A program made the translations under genes and the position numbers. The notes beneath the pieces were generated by a model. It made no database searches. It was not told the DNA's origin and saw nothing but the letters and a program-made list of their open reading frames with translations. Shown piece after piece: positions 56,470 through 63,434 of a stretch of 64,000 bases of DNA. Numbering within the stretch: the stretch's first letter is position 1; each line of letters begins with the position of its first letter. Source of the DNA: Pilimelia terevasa (GTDB taxonomy: Bacteria; Actinomycetota; Actinomycetes; Mycobacteriales; Micromonosporaceae); the NCBI RefSeq assembly GCF_014647915.1, contig NZ_BMQC01000011.1, forward strand, positions 62,001 to 126,000, read 5' to 3'.

Positions 56470-57003
56470 ATGGGTGAACGAATCATGATCGGCGTCGCCG
56501 AGCCCGGCGGCGCATTCACCGCCGAGTACCGGCAGTGGGGCGAAGGACCCGAGAAAACGGTCCCGCAGCTGCGCCGGCAACTGCAGGAGCAATTCGGCGG
56601 GGACGCCGCGGCGATGTACCGGCGGGAGGAGAACTCCGAATGGCCGCTCGAGCGAGGCAACATCCGCGCGAGCGCTGACCCGAACTACGTATTCCTGTAC
56701 CTCATCCACGTGCCCGCCACCGCCGTTGAGGTGTACACCCCAAACCCGCTCGACCGGCGCGGCACAACGTTCGAATGGATACTGCACAGCCGCTACCGCC
56801 TGACCGCCAGCGACGACGACATGTTCGCACTGGACGGCGAAACCGTGCGCTGCACGAACTGCGACAGCGTCGAGGTCGACTTCGTAACCACCTCGCCGTC
56901 CACCACCGGCCTCGGTGAAGACACCGCTATCCGCTGCCGCAACTGCGCAGCCACCGAGACAACCACCTCGGCCTTCACCATCGGCCGACGCCCCCCGATC
57001 TGA
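56470..57003 (+). CDS. unrecognised zinc-ribbon-like protein, 177 aa
   Basis: A 177-residue protein. The N-terminal 110 residues form a mixed fold (GVAEPGGAFTAEYRQWGEGP, YVFLYLIHVPATAVEVYTPN). The C-terminal part holds two CxxC pairs, VRCTNCDSVEVDFVTTS and IRCRNCAATETTTS, spaced as in a zinc ribbon. ATG at 56470 with a perfect AGGAGG eight bases upstream. Function unknown; binding to nucleic acid or to a protein is equally possible. Confidence 0.65.
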   Translation: MGERIMIGVAEPGGAFTAEYRQWGEGPEKTVPQLRRQLQEQFGGDAAAMYRREENSEWPLERGNIRASADPNYVFLYLIHVPATAVEVYTPNPLDRRGTTFEWILHSRYRLTASDDDMFALDGETVRCTNCDSVEVDFVTTSPSTTGLGEDTAIRCRNCAATETTTSAFTIGRRPPI

Positions 57004-57026
57004 CCCTCGCAACACGCCAAGGAATC

Positions 57027-57070
57027 CGGCCGGTCGCCCCACCACGCAGTTCGCGGTGGACGACCGGCCG
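57027..57070 (+). terminator. stem-loop with 10-bp outer stem
   Basis: CGGCCGGTCG (57027-57036) pairs exactly with CGACCGGCCG (57061-57070), and CCACC/GGTGG pairs inside the loop. It lies between the zinc-ribbon gene and the next gene; the tail reads CTTCATGG. Confidence 0.6.
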
Positions 57071-57107
57071 CTTCATGGCATCCCAAATTTCCGATGAGGA
57101 GAAGTTC

Positions 57108-58001
57108 ATGTCCACGCATTCCTTCACCGCCGGCGACTATGCCGTCCTTGACCGCAGCGTCTCCGACAGCCTCGGCGAGGTCTACGAGATCACAGGCGTC
57201 GCCGCCGGGCTGCTCACTGGCAGGCCGATCGGCGGCGGCATCGAACTCGACGCCCAGGTCCACCTGTGGCAGCCCGCCGACCCGGCCCTGGTCGCCGACG
57301 CCCAGCGCATGGCCGCCGGCGGCTTCGCCAACGGCGACCTGGTCGTGCTCGCCCCGTACTACACACGCCGCACCACCGCCGGTGTCGTCTACCGCGTCAA
57401 CGAGATCGACGGCGGCAAGAAGTCCGTCCGAGCCACGTCCGTCGTCGGCGGGCGAGTAATCAGAGCCGACTTCGACGGCTGGCGGCTCGCCCCGGCCGAC
57501 CTGGCAGCCGCCGCTCTGGCCAAGGCCAGCGCCAGCGGCGCCGACCCGGCTGCCGTGGTGGAGGGCGCGGTGGTCACCATCGCCGGCCGCGGCTGGAAGC
57601 AGCCCGCCGGGCAACTGTTCGTGGTGACCCGCCGCGCCGGCGACGAGAAGGTCCGCGTCGCGCGCCTCGGCGGCGACGGTGGGCGGTACTGGCCGAGTGT
57701 CCCCCTGGCCTTCGTGACCGTGGTGGCCCCGCCGGCCGCGCTGGTGGTCGGCGCGACGGTGTGGGTCATGCACTACTACCAGCGTCCGGAGGTTCCCGAG
57801 CAGACGCTGCACGCGAGCGCGGACTCCGCGTACGCGGCGATGGCCAAGATCGCCCGTGACCGGTGGGCGAAGGCCGGCACCGAATGTCCGGAGTTGGCGG
57901 CGCAGCCGCCTGCCGACCCGCAGGAGCTGATCCAGGCGTACTTCGGCCGGACCAACGCCGACGACTTCGCCCACGTCGAGGAACAGACAGTCAGCGCCTG
58001 A
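57108..58001 (+). CDS. unrecognised element protein, 297 aa
   Basis: A 297-residue protein, mostly beta-strands: AGDYAVLDRSVSDSLGEVYE, NGDLVVLAPYYTRRTTAGVV, VVEGAVVTIAGRGWKQPAGQ and LFVVTRRAGDEKVRVARLGG. The repeated GD-V-L and V-V-x-G units suggest two or three related SH3-like barrels. A helical C-terminus (YAAMAKIARDRWAKAGTECP) follows. ATG at 57108 with GAGGAG six bases upstream. No membrane span; the role is unknown. Confidence 0.62.
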   Translation: MSTHSFTAGDYAVLDRSVSDSLGEVYEITGVAAGLLTGRPIGGGIELDAQVHLWQPADPALVADAQRMAAGGFANGDLVVLAPYYTRRTTAGVVYRVNEIDGGKKSVRATSVVGGRVIRADFDGWRLAPADLAAAALAKASASGADPAAVVEGAVVTIAGRGWKQPAGQLFVVTRRAGDEKVRVARLGGDGGRYWPSVPLAFVTVVAPPAALVVGATVWVMHYYQRPEVPEQTLHASADSAYAAMAKIARDRWAKAGTECPELAAQPPADPQELIQAYFGRTNADDFAHVEEQTVSA

Positions 58002-58016
58002 CCTACAACCCGAATT

Positions 58017-58064
58017 GGTGGGGCCGTGACGCGAAGCCCGATGCGGGCCGCGTCCGGCCCCACC
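58017..58064 (+). terminator. 16-bp stem-loop
   Basis: GGTGGGGCCGTGACGCG (58017-58033) pairs with CGCGTCCGGCCCCACC (58049-58064) with one bulged base. The tail TTCATTTCCCC is the most U-rich of the series, so this is probably a genuine intrinsic terminator after the 297-aa gene. Confidence 0.7.
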
Positions 58065-58098
58065 TTCATTTCCCCGTCTCTGGAAGGGAGGTCTACCC

Positions 58099-59127
58099 GT
58101 GGCGATCAAGCACACGCTCGTCACGGCCGTTGCGGTGGTCGCCGCCCTGGCGTTGATCGGCGCCGGACTCACCGGCGCGGGCTTCGGCATCAGCGGCGAC
58201 ACCGGCGTCTGCGTCCCAGCACCGACTGCAGGGGCACCGTCAGCACCTGCTTCGAGTGGGTTGGACGACGAGCAGACCGGTAACGCCACCACGATCGCCG
58301 CCACCGGCGCCCGCCTCGGCGTACCCCAGCGCGGGTGGGTCATCGCCGTGGCCACCGCTATGCAGGAGTCCGCGCTGCGGAACCTGGCCGGCGGGGACCG
58401 GGACTCGGTCGGGCTGTTCCAGCAGCGCCCCAGCATGGGATGGGGTACCGCCGCCCAGCTGCGCGACCCCCGGTACGCGGCCACCGCCTTCTACCAGCGG
58501 CTGGTCAAGGTGGCCGGCTGGGAGCAGATGCCGCTGACCGTCGCCGCGCAGGCGGTCCAACGCTCTGCCTACCCGGATGCCTACGCCAAGCACGAGAGCG
58601 CCGCGACCGCCCTGGTCAACACGATCGCCGCAGGTGCGATGGTGCCCGTGTGCCCGCCGGTCGGCGCGCAGGGCTGGGTCGCACCGGTGACCGCACCGGT
58701 GGTGTCCGGGTTCCGGACCGCCGACAGGCCCGGACATCAGGGTGTTGACCTGGGCGCGGCCCGGGGCACGCTCATCCGCGCCGCCGCCGCCGGCCGGGTC
58801 GTGCAGGCGGTCTGCAACGTCAGCCCACCTGAGCATGGCTGCGACCAGGACGGCTCGCCGGCGGTTGGCGGGTGCGGCTGGTACGCCGACCTTGACCACG
58901 GCGCTGGGGTGATCACCCGCTACTGCCACATGGCCGCCCGCCCTCTGGTCCACATAGGCCAGCATGTTCCCGCCGGCGCGCCGCTCGGGCACGTCGGCTC
59001 CTCGGGCAACTCCTCCGGCCCACACCTGCACTTCGAAGTGCACCTGCGCGGCGACGCCGGCCCCTCCGGGGCGGTCCCGCCCCTCGAGTGGATGGCCGCC
59101 CACGGCGCTCCTCTCGGGCAAACGTGA
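58099..59127 (+). CDS. VirB1-like peptidoglycan hydrolase with M23 domain
   Basis: A 342-residue exported enzyme. The N-terminal helix (VTAVAVVAALALIGAGLTGA) is a signal or anchor. A lytic-transglycosylase-like domain follows (about residues 65-180; VATAMQESALRNLAGGDRDS, VGLFQQRPSMGWG with the catalytic-type Glu in MQES). The C-terminal M23 endopeptidase has zinc ligands in GHQGVDLGA near 212 and HLHFEVH near 309. Such enzymes open the cell wall for a conjugation channel. GTG at 58099 with GGGAGG upstream. Confidence 0.88.
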   Translation: MAIKHTLVTAVAVVAALALIGAGLTGAGFGISGDTGVCVPAPTAGAPSAPASSGLDDEQTGNATTIAATGARLGVPQRGWVIAVATAMQESALRNLAGGDRDSVGLFQQRPSMGWGTAAQLRDPRYAATAFYQRLVKVAGWEQMPLTVAAQAVQRSAYPDAYAKHESAATALVNTIAAGAMVPVCPPVGAQGWVAPVTAPVVSGFRTADRPGHQGVDLGAARGTLIRAAAAGRVVQAVCNVSPPEHGCDQDGSPAVGGCGWYADLDHGAGVITRYCHMAARPLVHIGQHVPAGAPLGHVGSSGNSSGPHLHFEVHLRGDAGPSGAVPPLEWMAAHGAPLGQT

Positions 59128-59128
59128 G

Positions 59129-59173
59129 GTTCGGCGGCGCCACCCAAACGTCCGGCGACCCGTCCTCCGGGAC
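59129..59173. repeat. direct repeat, copy 1, of the M23 duplication
   Basis: Forty-five bases directly after the intact M23 gene, starting GTTCGGCGGCGCCACCCAAA, occur again at 59951-59995 after the truncated copy, with a single difference. They mark the repeat unit of a tandem duplication. Confidence 0.85.
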
Positions 59174-59178
59174 GGCGG

Positions 59179-59943
59179 GTGACGGCGATGCAGGAGTCCG
59201 GGCTACGGAACCTTCCCGGCGGGGACCGTGACTCGGTCGGCCTGTTCCAGCAGCGGCCGAGCCAGGGCTGGGGCACCGTCGCGCAACTGCGCGACCCGGC
59301 CTACGCGGCAACGAAGTTCTACCAACGGCTGGCCAAGGTTCCCGGGTGGGAGCGGATGTCAGTCACCGACGCTGCGCAGGCCGTGCAGCGCAGCGCTTAC
59401 CCGAACGCCTACGCCAAACACGAACCGGCCGCCATCCGGCTCCTGACTGCCATCGGTACCGGCCTGCCGGCGTGCCCGCCGGTCAGCGCCAACGGGTGGG
59501 TAGCCCCCGTCAAAGCCGCGGTCGTGTCCGGGTTTCGCACCACAGACCGGCCCGACCACAACGGCGTCGATCTGGGTGCGCCGCGCGCGACGACCATCCG
59601 CGCCGCCGCCGCTGGACGCGTCGTGCAGGCGGTGTGCAACGTGGTGCCCGCCTCGCACGGCTGCGACCGGGACGGCAACCCTGCCATCGGCGGGTGCGGC
59701 TGGTACGTCGACATCGACCACGGAGGCGGTGTCATTACCCGCTACTGCCACATGAGCCGGGAGCCTCGCGTCCACATCGGCGACCGCGTCACCGCCGGCC
59801 AGCCGTTAGGGCAGGTCGGCTCGTCCGGGAACTCTTCCGGCCCGCACGTGCACTTCGAGGTCCACCTACGCGGCGACGCCAGCCCCACTGGTGCGGTGCC
59901 GCCGCTGCCCTGGATGGCAGCCCACGGCGCAGCTATCGGCTGA
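59179..59943 (+). pseudogene. truncated tandem copy of the M23/transglycosylase gene
   Basis: A 254-residue copy of the preceding enzyme that lacks about the first 95 residues, including the membrane anchor and start of the transglycosylase domain. It begins MTAMQESGLRNLPGGDRDSV, exactly where the first copy has ATAMQESALRN. Both catalytic regions (DHNGVDLGA, HVHFEVH) are intact and divergence is modest. Without a signal it could not be exported normally. Either it is a relic of unequal crossing-over, or it recombines with the first copy. No good ribosome binding site precedes it. Confidence 0.75.
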
Positions 59944-59950
59944 ACGTTCA

Positions 59951-59995
59951 GTTCGGCGGCGCCACCCAAACGTCCGGCGACCTGTCCTCCGGGAC
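59951..59995. repeat. direct repeat, copy 2, of the M23 duplication
   Basis: Partner of 59129-59173, with one C-to-T difference, directly after the truncated copy. The distance between the copies (822 bases) gives the size of the duplicated unit. Confidence 0.85.
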
Positions 59996-60093
59996 CGGCG
60001 CCGGAATGCACAACACCAACCCTCATCCGCGGGTGCCTGTCACCTCGGCCGGGGTGTGGGGTGCCCTCCATCGAGCAAAGGAGAACATCTCCG

Positions 60094-60468
60094 ATGTCGA
60101 ATCAGGTGGCCGGTGCGCCGATGGTGCGCTACCGCTACAACGTCCAGCAGATGCGCCGCTTCGCTGTCATCGCCTCCCGGGCGGCCGATGAGTGGGAGCT
60201 GGTCTGCGACCTGCTGTGGGCGATTTACACCCCGCTGCTGTCCCACAGCACCGTCCCCACACCGCCGCAGGCGACCGAGACTGGCGAGGTGCCGCGGCTA
60301 CTGATCCCAGCGGGGCAGGCTGCCGCCATCCGGCAACTGGCCTACGACCGGGCCGACGACTGGGCCAGCAGGGTTGAGGTCGCGTTGCGGCTGGTCAACC
60401 AGATGCCCCCCGAGTACCCAGACCCGGGCCAGCCCACCGGCAAGCGAGCTAGTGGTCCTCGGCGGTAG
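60094..60468 (+). CDS. paralogue family protein 1, 124 aa
   Basis: A 124-residue protein of an unknown family with three members in this element. The shared pattern is a first helix, then WAIYTPLL, a loop, PAGQAAAIRQLAYDRADDWA, a helix with VEVALRL and PPEYPDP. The partners are at 61603 and 62946. The ATG at 60094 has AAGGAG ten bases upstream, and that site lies in a small hairpin (GGAGA/TCTCC) directly before the start codon. Probably an all-helical cytoplasmic protein; role unknown. Confidence 0.65.
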   Translation: MSNQVAGAPMVRYRYNVQQMRRFAVIASRAADEWELVCDLLWAIYTPLLSHSTVPTPPQATETGEVPRLLIPAGQAAAIRQLAYDRADDWASRVEVALRLVNQMPPEYPDPGQPTGKRASGPRR

Positions 60469-60501
60469 CGCGACCGACGTCATCGAACTCCACCAAATGG
60501 C

Positions 60502-60550
60502 AAGCGATGCGCCCCGCACCTAGCCCCCTCCGGTTCGGGGCACATCGCTT
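60502..60550 (+). terminator. 13-bp stem-loop with one mismatch
   Basis: AAGCGATGCGCCCC (60502-60515) pairs with GGGGCACATCGCTT (60537-60550) except for one position. It lies between two cargo genes, 48 bases before the next start. Confidence 0.6.
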
Positions 60551-60598
60551 CCCAACCCATGCCCAACGCGCCACACACGACCGAAAAGGGGAACTGTC

Positions 60599-61478
60599 AT
60601 GGCAGCTCAAAATCCACCCCACTCGCCCCCACCGCCGCGGCCCCTACGCATCGGCGAGGAGGGCATCTTCGCTGGGGACTGGGCGCTCACCTACGACCCG
60701 GCGACCGGCCGGCACCGCGTCCCGGTCGGGTTCCCTGGCCTGTTGATCGACTGGTGGAACGGGTTCGCGGTCTGGTCCTGCAACCGTGCGGTGGCCGAGG
60801 CGGTGGTCGCCGACCAGCAGTGCCTACGCGACCAGATCACCCGCACCCTCACCGGGCAGGGCCTGACCGGTACGGCGCTGCGGGCCGAGTTGGACGTGCA
60901 GGCCGCGTCGATGGTGTGGGACGGCGCCGACATCATCGTCGACGAGACCAGCCAACACGGGCCCGCCGACGGCGTGTCACGGATTAGCCCCGACCAGCGG
61001 GGTCGGTATGTGATCTGCGGGTGGCGGTGGACCTGGGCCCTGGTTGACCCCGCCGACTGTGATCGCATCGCCGACCCCTGCAGGGGGCCTGCGGTGACCC
61101 GCTGCCTGTCGCGCGGGCATGTCGACAACGACCTGCTCGCCCGGGTCATACACGCCGCCCGTGGTGACGCCGACAACACTGCCGCGGTGTGGGAGATGGA
61201 CAACCTCGGCGGCCGGTCAACCGGCGACCCCACCCCACTGGCCCGCAAGGTGATCGCCGGAGTCGACGACGGCGACCCCGCGATCCTGGATGCGCTACCC
61301 GGGCCCTCGGGTCGACGGGCCGGCCGAGGCGTTCACCCAGGCTGCCCCGGCCGGCGCTGACCTGGCCGGTCTGTGCCCCGGCTGCCGGGAACGCGTCGAC
61401 GACGCCTACCTGAACGAATATGTGCAGCGTCTGCATGACGCGGTCGTCGAGCACTGCGAATACCACCTGAACCCGTAG
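60599..61478 (+). pseudogene. unrecognised protein, split by a frameshift
   Basis: The ATG at 60599 (AAGGGGA upstream) opens a frame with WALTYDPATGRHRVPVGFPG, the stretch LLIDWWNGFAVWSCNRAVAE and WEMDNLGGRSTGDPTPLARK, which then runs into an unnatural Arg/Gly/Pro tail and stops at 61360. The adjacent frame continues smoothly from about 61300 with VDGPAEAFTQAAPAGADL, CPGCRERVDDAYLNEYVQRL and ends CEYHLNP at 61478. A one-base change in the CCCGGGCCC run near 61297-61308 would join them into about 292 residues. Function unknown; the CPGC pair may bind metal. Confidence 0.6.
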
Positions 61479-61539
61479 CCCACCCCGGGACTGCGGATCC
61501 GTCGGGCCCGCACGGGCCGGCGCCAACCCTGAAATTTGA

Positions 61540-61600
61540 GGCAGGGGAACGCGCCGGCGTCACCGGCCCGCGTTCCCCTGCCCCTCACTGTGAGGAGCAG
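61540..61600 (+). promoter_or_regulatory. 14-bp stem-loop plus hairpin over the ribosome binding site
   Basis: GGCAGGGGAACGCG (61540-61553) pairs exactly with CGCGTTCCCCTGCC (61569-61582), with CCGG/CCGG pairing inside. Directly after it CCTCA pairs with TGAGG around CTG, covering part of the GAGGAG ribosome binding site of the gene at 61603. The layout repeats that at 55196-55259. Confidence 0.6.
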
Positions 61601-61602
61601 CA

Positions 61603-62346
61603 ATGTCCAACCCGAAACGCCACGTCTACACCGCAGCCGAGCTGACCGCGATCGTCGAGGCGATCAACACCGCCGGCGACGGCGGCCGGCTGCTGCGCGG
61701 CACGATGGAAGCGATCTGGAAGCCGCTACTGACCCAGTACGCGACGGGGTCAGGCCACAACACCGCAGTCCGCCCGGCCGACCATGAGATCCCGCTGGCG
61801 CAGTGGCAGGCGGTGACCGAAGCCGTCCTGGCCCGGGCCGACCAGTGGGGCCTGGCACCGGTCATCGCGTTCGACCTTGCCATCGGCTTGCCTTCGCACT
61901 ACCCGGACCCGACGGTGCCTACCCCAGACCTGCCGGTCGGGGTGAACCTGCCCGGCGTGCACCGCCTGGAGGCCGATCGGGATGCCACCGAGGTGATCAG
62001 CGCGGCCAGCGCCTACTGCGACGCGCTGGCCGCCGCCTACGGACCGGGCAGCGGCTACCACCTGGACGCGGTCGTGTCCTGGCAGCGGCAGCTGTCGCGC
62101 ATGTTCCAACTGTCCCTGGGCGCCCGCACCCGCGTACACCGCGACGGTCCGCTGTCGCTGCTGGTCCACACCCAGGCCGGCATCACCTACGGGCTGCTCT
62201 TCCACGCCATCCCCCGCCGCTGCACGGTCTGCGGCGCCGGGCTCACCGACGACGGCACCGCTGTCGGCGGTGATTCCGGCTGCTCGCATGCGCCGAACTA
62301 CCCGCTCGACCGCCCGCAGCCCGGCACCTGGTCATTTCATTCCTGA
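61603..62346 (+). CDS. paralogue family protein 2, 247 aa
   Basis: A 247-residue member of the three-paralogue family. The N-terminal 100 residues (MSNPKRHVYTAAELTAIVEA, TMEAIWKPLLTQYATG, RADQWGLAPVIAFDLAIGLP, SHYPDP) align with the proteins at 60094 and 62946. A second domain of about 140 residues is unique: YCDALAAAYGPGSGYHLDAV, LLVHTQAGITYGLLFHAIPR, then CTVCGAGLTDDG with a CxxC pair and a later Cys-His (GCSHAPNYP), suggesting a zinc site. ATG at 61603. Function unknown. Confidence 0.65.
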   Translation: MSNPKRHVYTAAELTAIVEAINTAGDGGRLLRGTMEAIWKPLLTQYATGSGHNTAVRPADHEIPLAQWQAVTEAVLARADQWGLAPVIAFDLAIGLPSHYPDPTVPTPDLPVGVNLPGVHRLEADRDATEVISAASAYCDALAAAYGPGSGYHLDAVVSWQRQLSRMFQLSLGARTRVHRDGPLSLLVHTQAGITYGLLFHAIPRRCTVCGAGLTDDGTAVGGDSGCSHAPNYPLDRPQPGTWSFHS

Positions 62347-62360
62347 AAGGACGTCCGACC

Positions 62361-62819
62361 GTGATGAACGGTAGTGACAAAAACGTAGACGATGCGTCAG
62401 CTCACCGCCCACCGGCCAAGCTCCGGCCGGCTGACGGGAGTGATCAGGGAATCTGGCCGGCCGCCGGTGTTTACGGCGGTGAGCCGAAGGACTGCGCGCC
62501 GGAGGCGGTGCGTGAGGAGTACGACAAGCGGCTGGGCTACTTCGAGCTGTTGGACAAGCACGAGACGGCCTGGCTCGCGGCGGAGGTGCGCATGCTGTAC
62601 CGGCAGTGCGAAAGCGTGAAGGCCGACTGTCGGCAGCGGCTGGCCGAGGCCCACCAGCGGGAACTGAACCTGCGGCATCGACTGGCCCACCAGCTGCTGG
62701 GTCTGATGCCCCGCTGGGGCCTCGGCAAGTACGCGACCGCCGGCGCGCGAAGGGCTCTGGACGCGGTGTATCCGACCGGGAACTGTTCCGATTACTGCCC
62801 ACACGACCAGCACCGATAG
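62361..62819 (+). CDS. unrecognised helical protein, 152 aa
   Basis: A 152-residue, charged protein. The N-terminus is disordered; a long helix follows (EYDKRLGYFELLDKHETAWL, AAEVRMLYRQCESVKADCRQ, RLAEAHQRELNLRHRLAHQL), probably a coiled coil, and the C-terminus has three Cys/His positions (CSDYCPHDQH). GTG 62361 or ATG 62364 can start it, with AAAGGA upstream. No function recognised. Confidence 0.58.
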   Translation: MMNGSDKNVDDASAHRPPAKLRPADGSDQGIWPAAGVYGGEPKDCAPEAVREEYDKRLGYFELLDKHETAWLAAEVRMLYRQCESVKADCRQRLAEAHQRELNLRHRLAHQLLGLMPRWGLGKYATAGARRALDAVYPTGNCSDYCPHDQHR

Positions 62820-62885
62820 CCCGCCCAGGACGGCCAATGCGCTCCCTAGCAGCGGCTGCGCACATCTATGGATCGGTCCGATACA

Positions 62886-62925
62886 GGAGGTGGGAGGCAC
62901 CGGCGAACGCCGAAGCCTAACCTCC
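62886..62925 (+). terminator. composite stem-loop before the 62946 gene
   Basis: GGAGGT/ACCTCC, AGGC/GCCT and CGGCG/CGCCG pair in nested order between 62886 and 62925. The left strand contains a GGAGG and the right strand its complement. It ends 20 bases before the next start codon. Confidence 0.5.
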
Positions 62926-62945
62926 GTCATTCATGAGGAGAAGCA

Positions 62946-63275
62946 GTGTCTACACCAGTTCGGCACGTCTACACGCATGCGGAGATCACCGCGATCACGC
63001 AGGCGGTCGACGCCGCGACCGACCCACACAAGCTGATGTGGGGGGTTCTGGCCGCCGTCTACAACCCGCTGCTGGCCGCCGCCGGACGTGGGGACTTCGA
63101 CATCGTCGAGTTCACCACCGGTCAGATCCAGCCGGCCCAGTTCTGCATCCCGGCCGGTCAGTGGACCGCCATCGACCGTGCGGTGTGCGCGCGGGCCGAT
63201 CAGTGGGTTACGCGAGTGGCGTTGGCGTTGGCGATCACGATGAGTCTGCCGCTGCAGGACAACCCCCGACCGTAA
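62946..63275 (+). CDS. paralogue family protein 3, 109 aa
   Basis: A 109-residue protein, the shortest of the three paralogues: VRHVYTHAEITAITQAVDAA, LMWGVLAAVYNPLLAAAG, FCIPAGQWTAIDRAVCARAD and QWVTRVALALAITMSLP. It is closest to the N-terminal domain of the 247-aa paralogue (RHVYT and ADQW are shared). GTG at 62946 with GAGGAG upstream. Role unknown. Confidence 0.65.
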   Translation: MSTPVRHVYTHAEITAITQAVDAATDPHKLMWGVLAAVYNPLLAAAGRGDFDIVEFTTGQIQPAQFCIPAGQWTAIDRAVCARADQWVTRVALALAITMSLPLQDNPRP

Positions 63276-63368
63276 CCGCCGTGGCCGCTGACCAGCCGTA
63301 CACCGGCCGACCGCGGCAGTAGCTGTAACACCCCGGCGCCCACCTGGTGGGCGCGTTCACCTTCACCC

Positions 63369-63427
63369 AGGAGGTGGCCGCGCCCAGACGGGGGGGCGGC
63401 CACCTCCTGCCCATTTGATGGCAGGAG
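63369..63427 (+). promoter_or_regulatory. two mutually exclusive hairpins over a ribosome binding site
   Basis: AGGAGGTGGCCGC (63369-63381) pairs exactly with GCGGCCACCTCCT (63396-63408). CTCCTGCC (63404-63411), which overlaps that right arm, also pairs exactly with GGCAGGAG (63420-63427), the ribosome binding site of the gene at 63435. Formation of the first hairpin would free the site, while the second would block it. It may also terminate the upstream transcript. Confidence 0.6.
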
Positions 63428-63434
63428 CACCAAC

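Noticed and set aside
59179-59943. Independent second cell-wall hydrolase gene
   Set aside because: It begins inside the domain, lacks the export signal and a ribosome binding site, and shares the 3' flank with the first copy, so a truncated duplicate is the better reading.
52490-63408. Integron cassette array (genes followed by attC-like hairpins)
   Set aside because: The hairpins share no core sequence such as GTTRRRY, vary in length, and the integrase at 33.5 kb is of the element type, not IntI.
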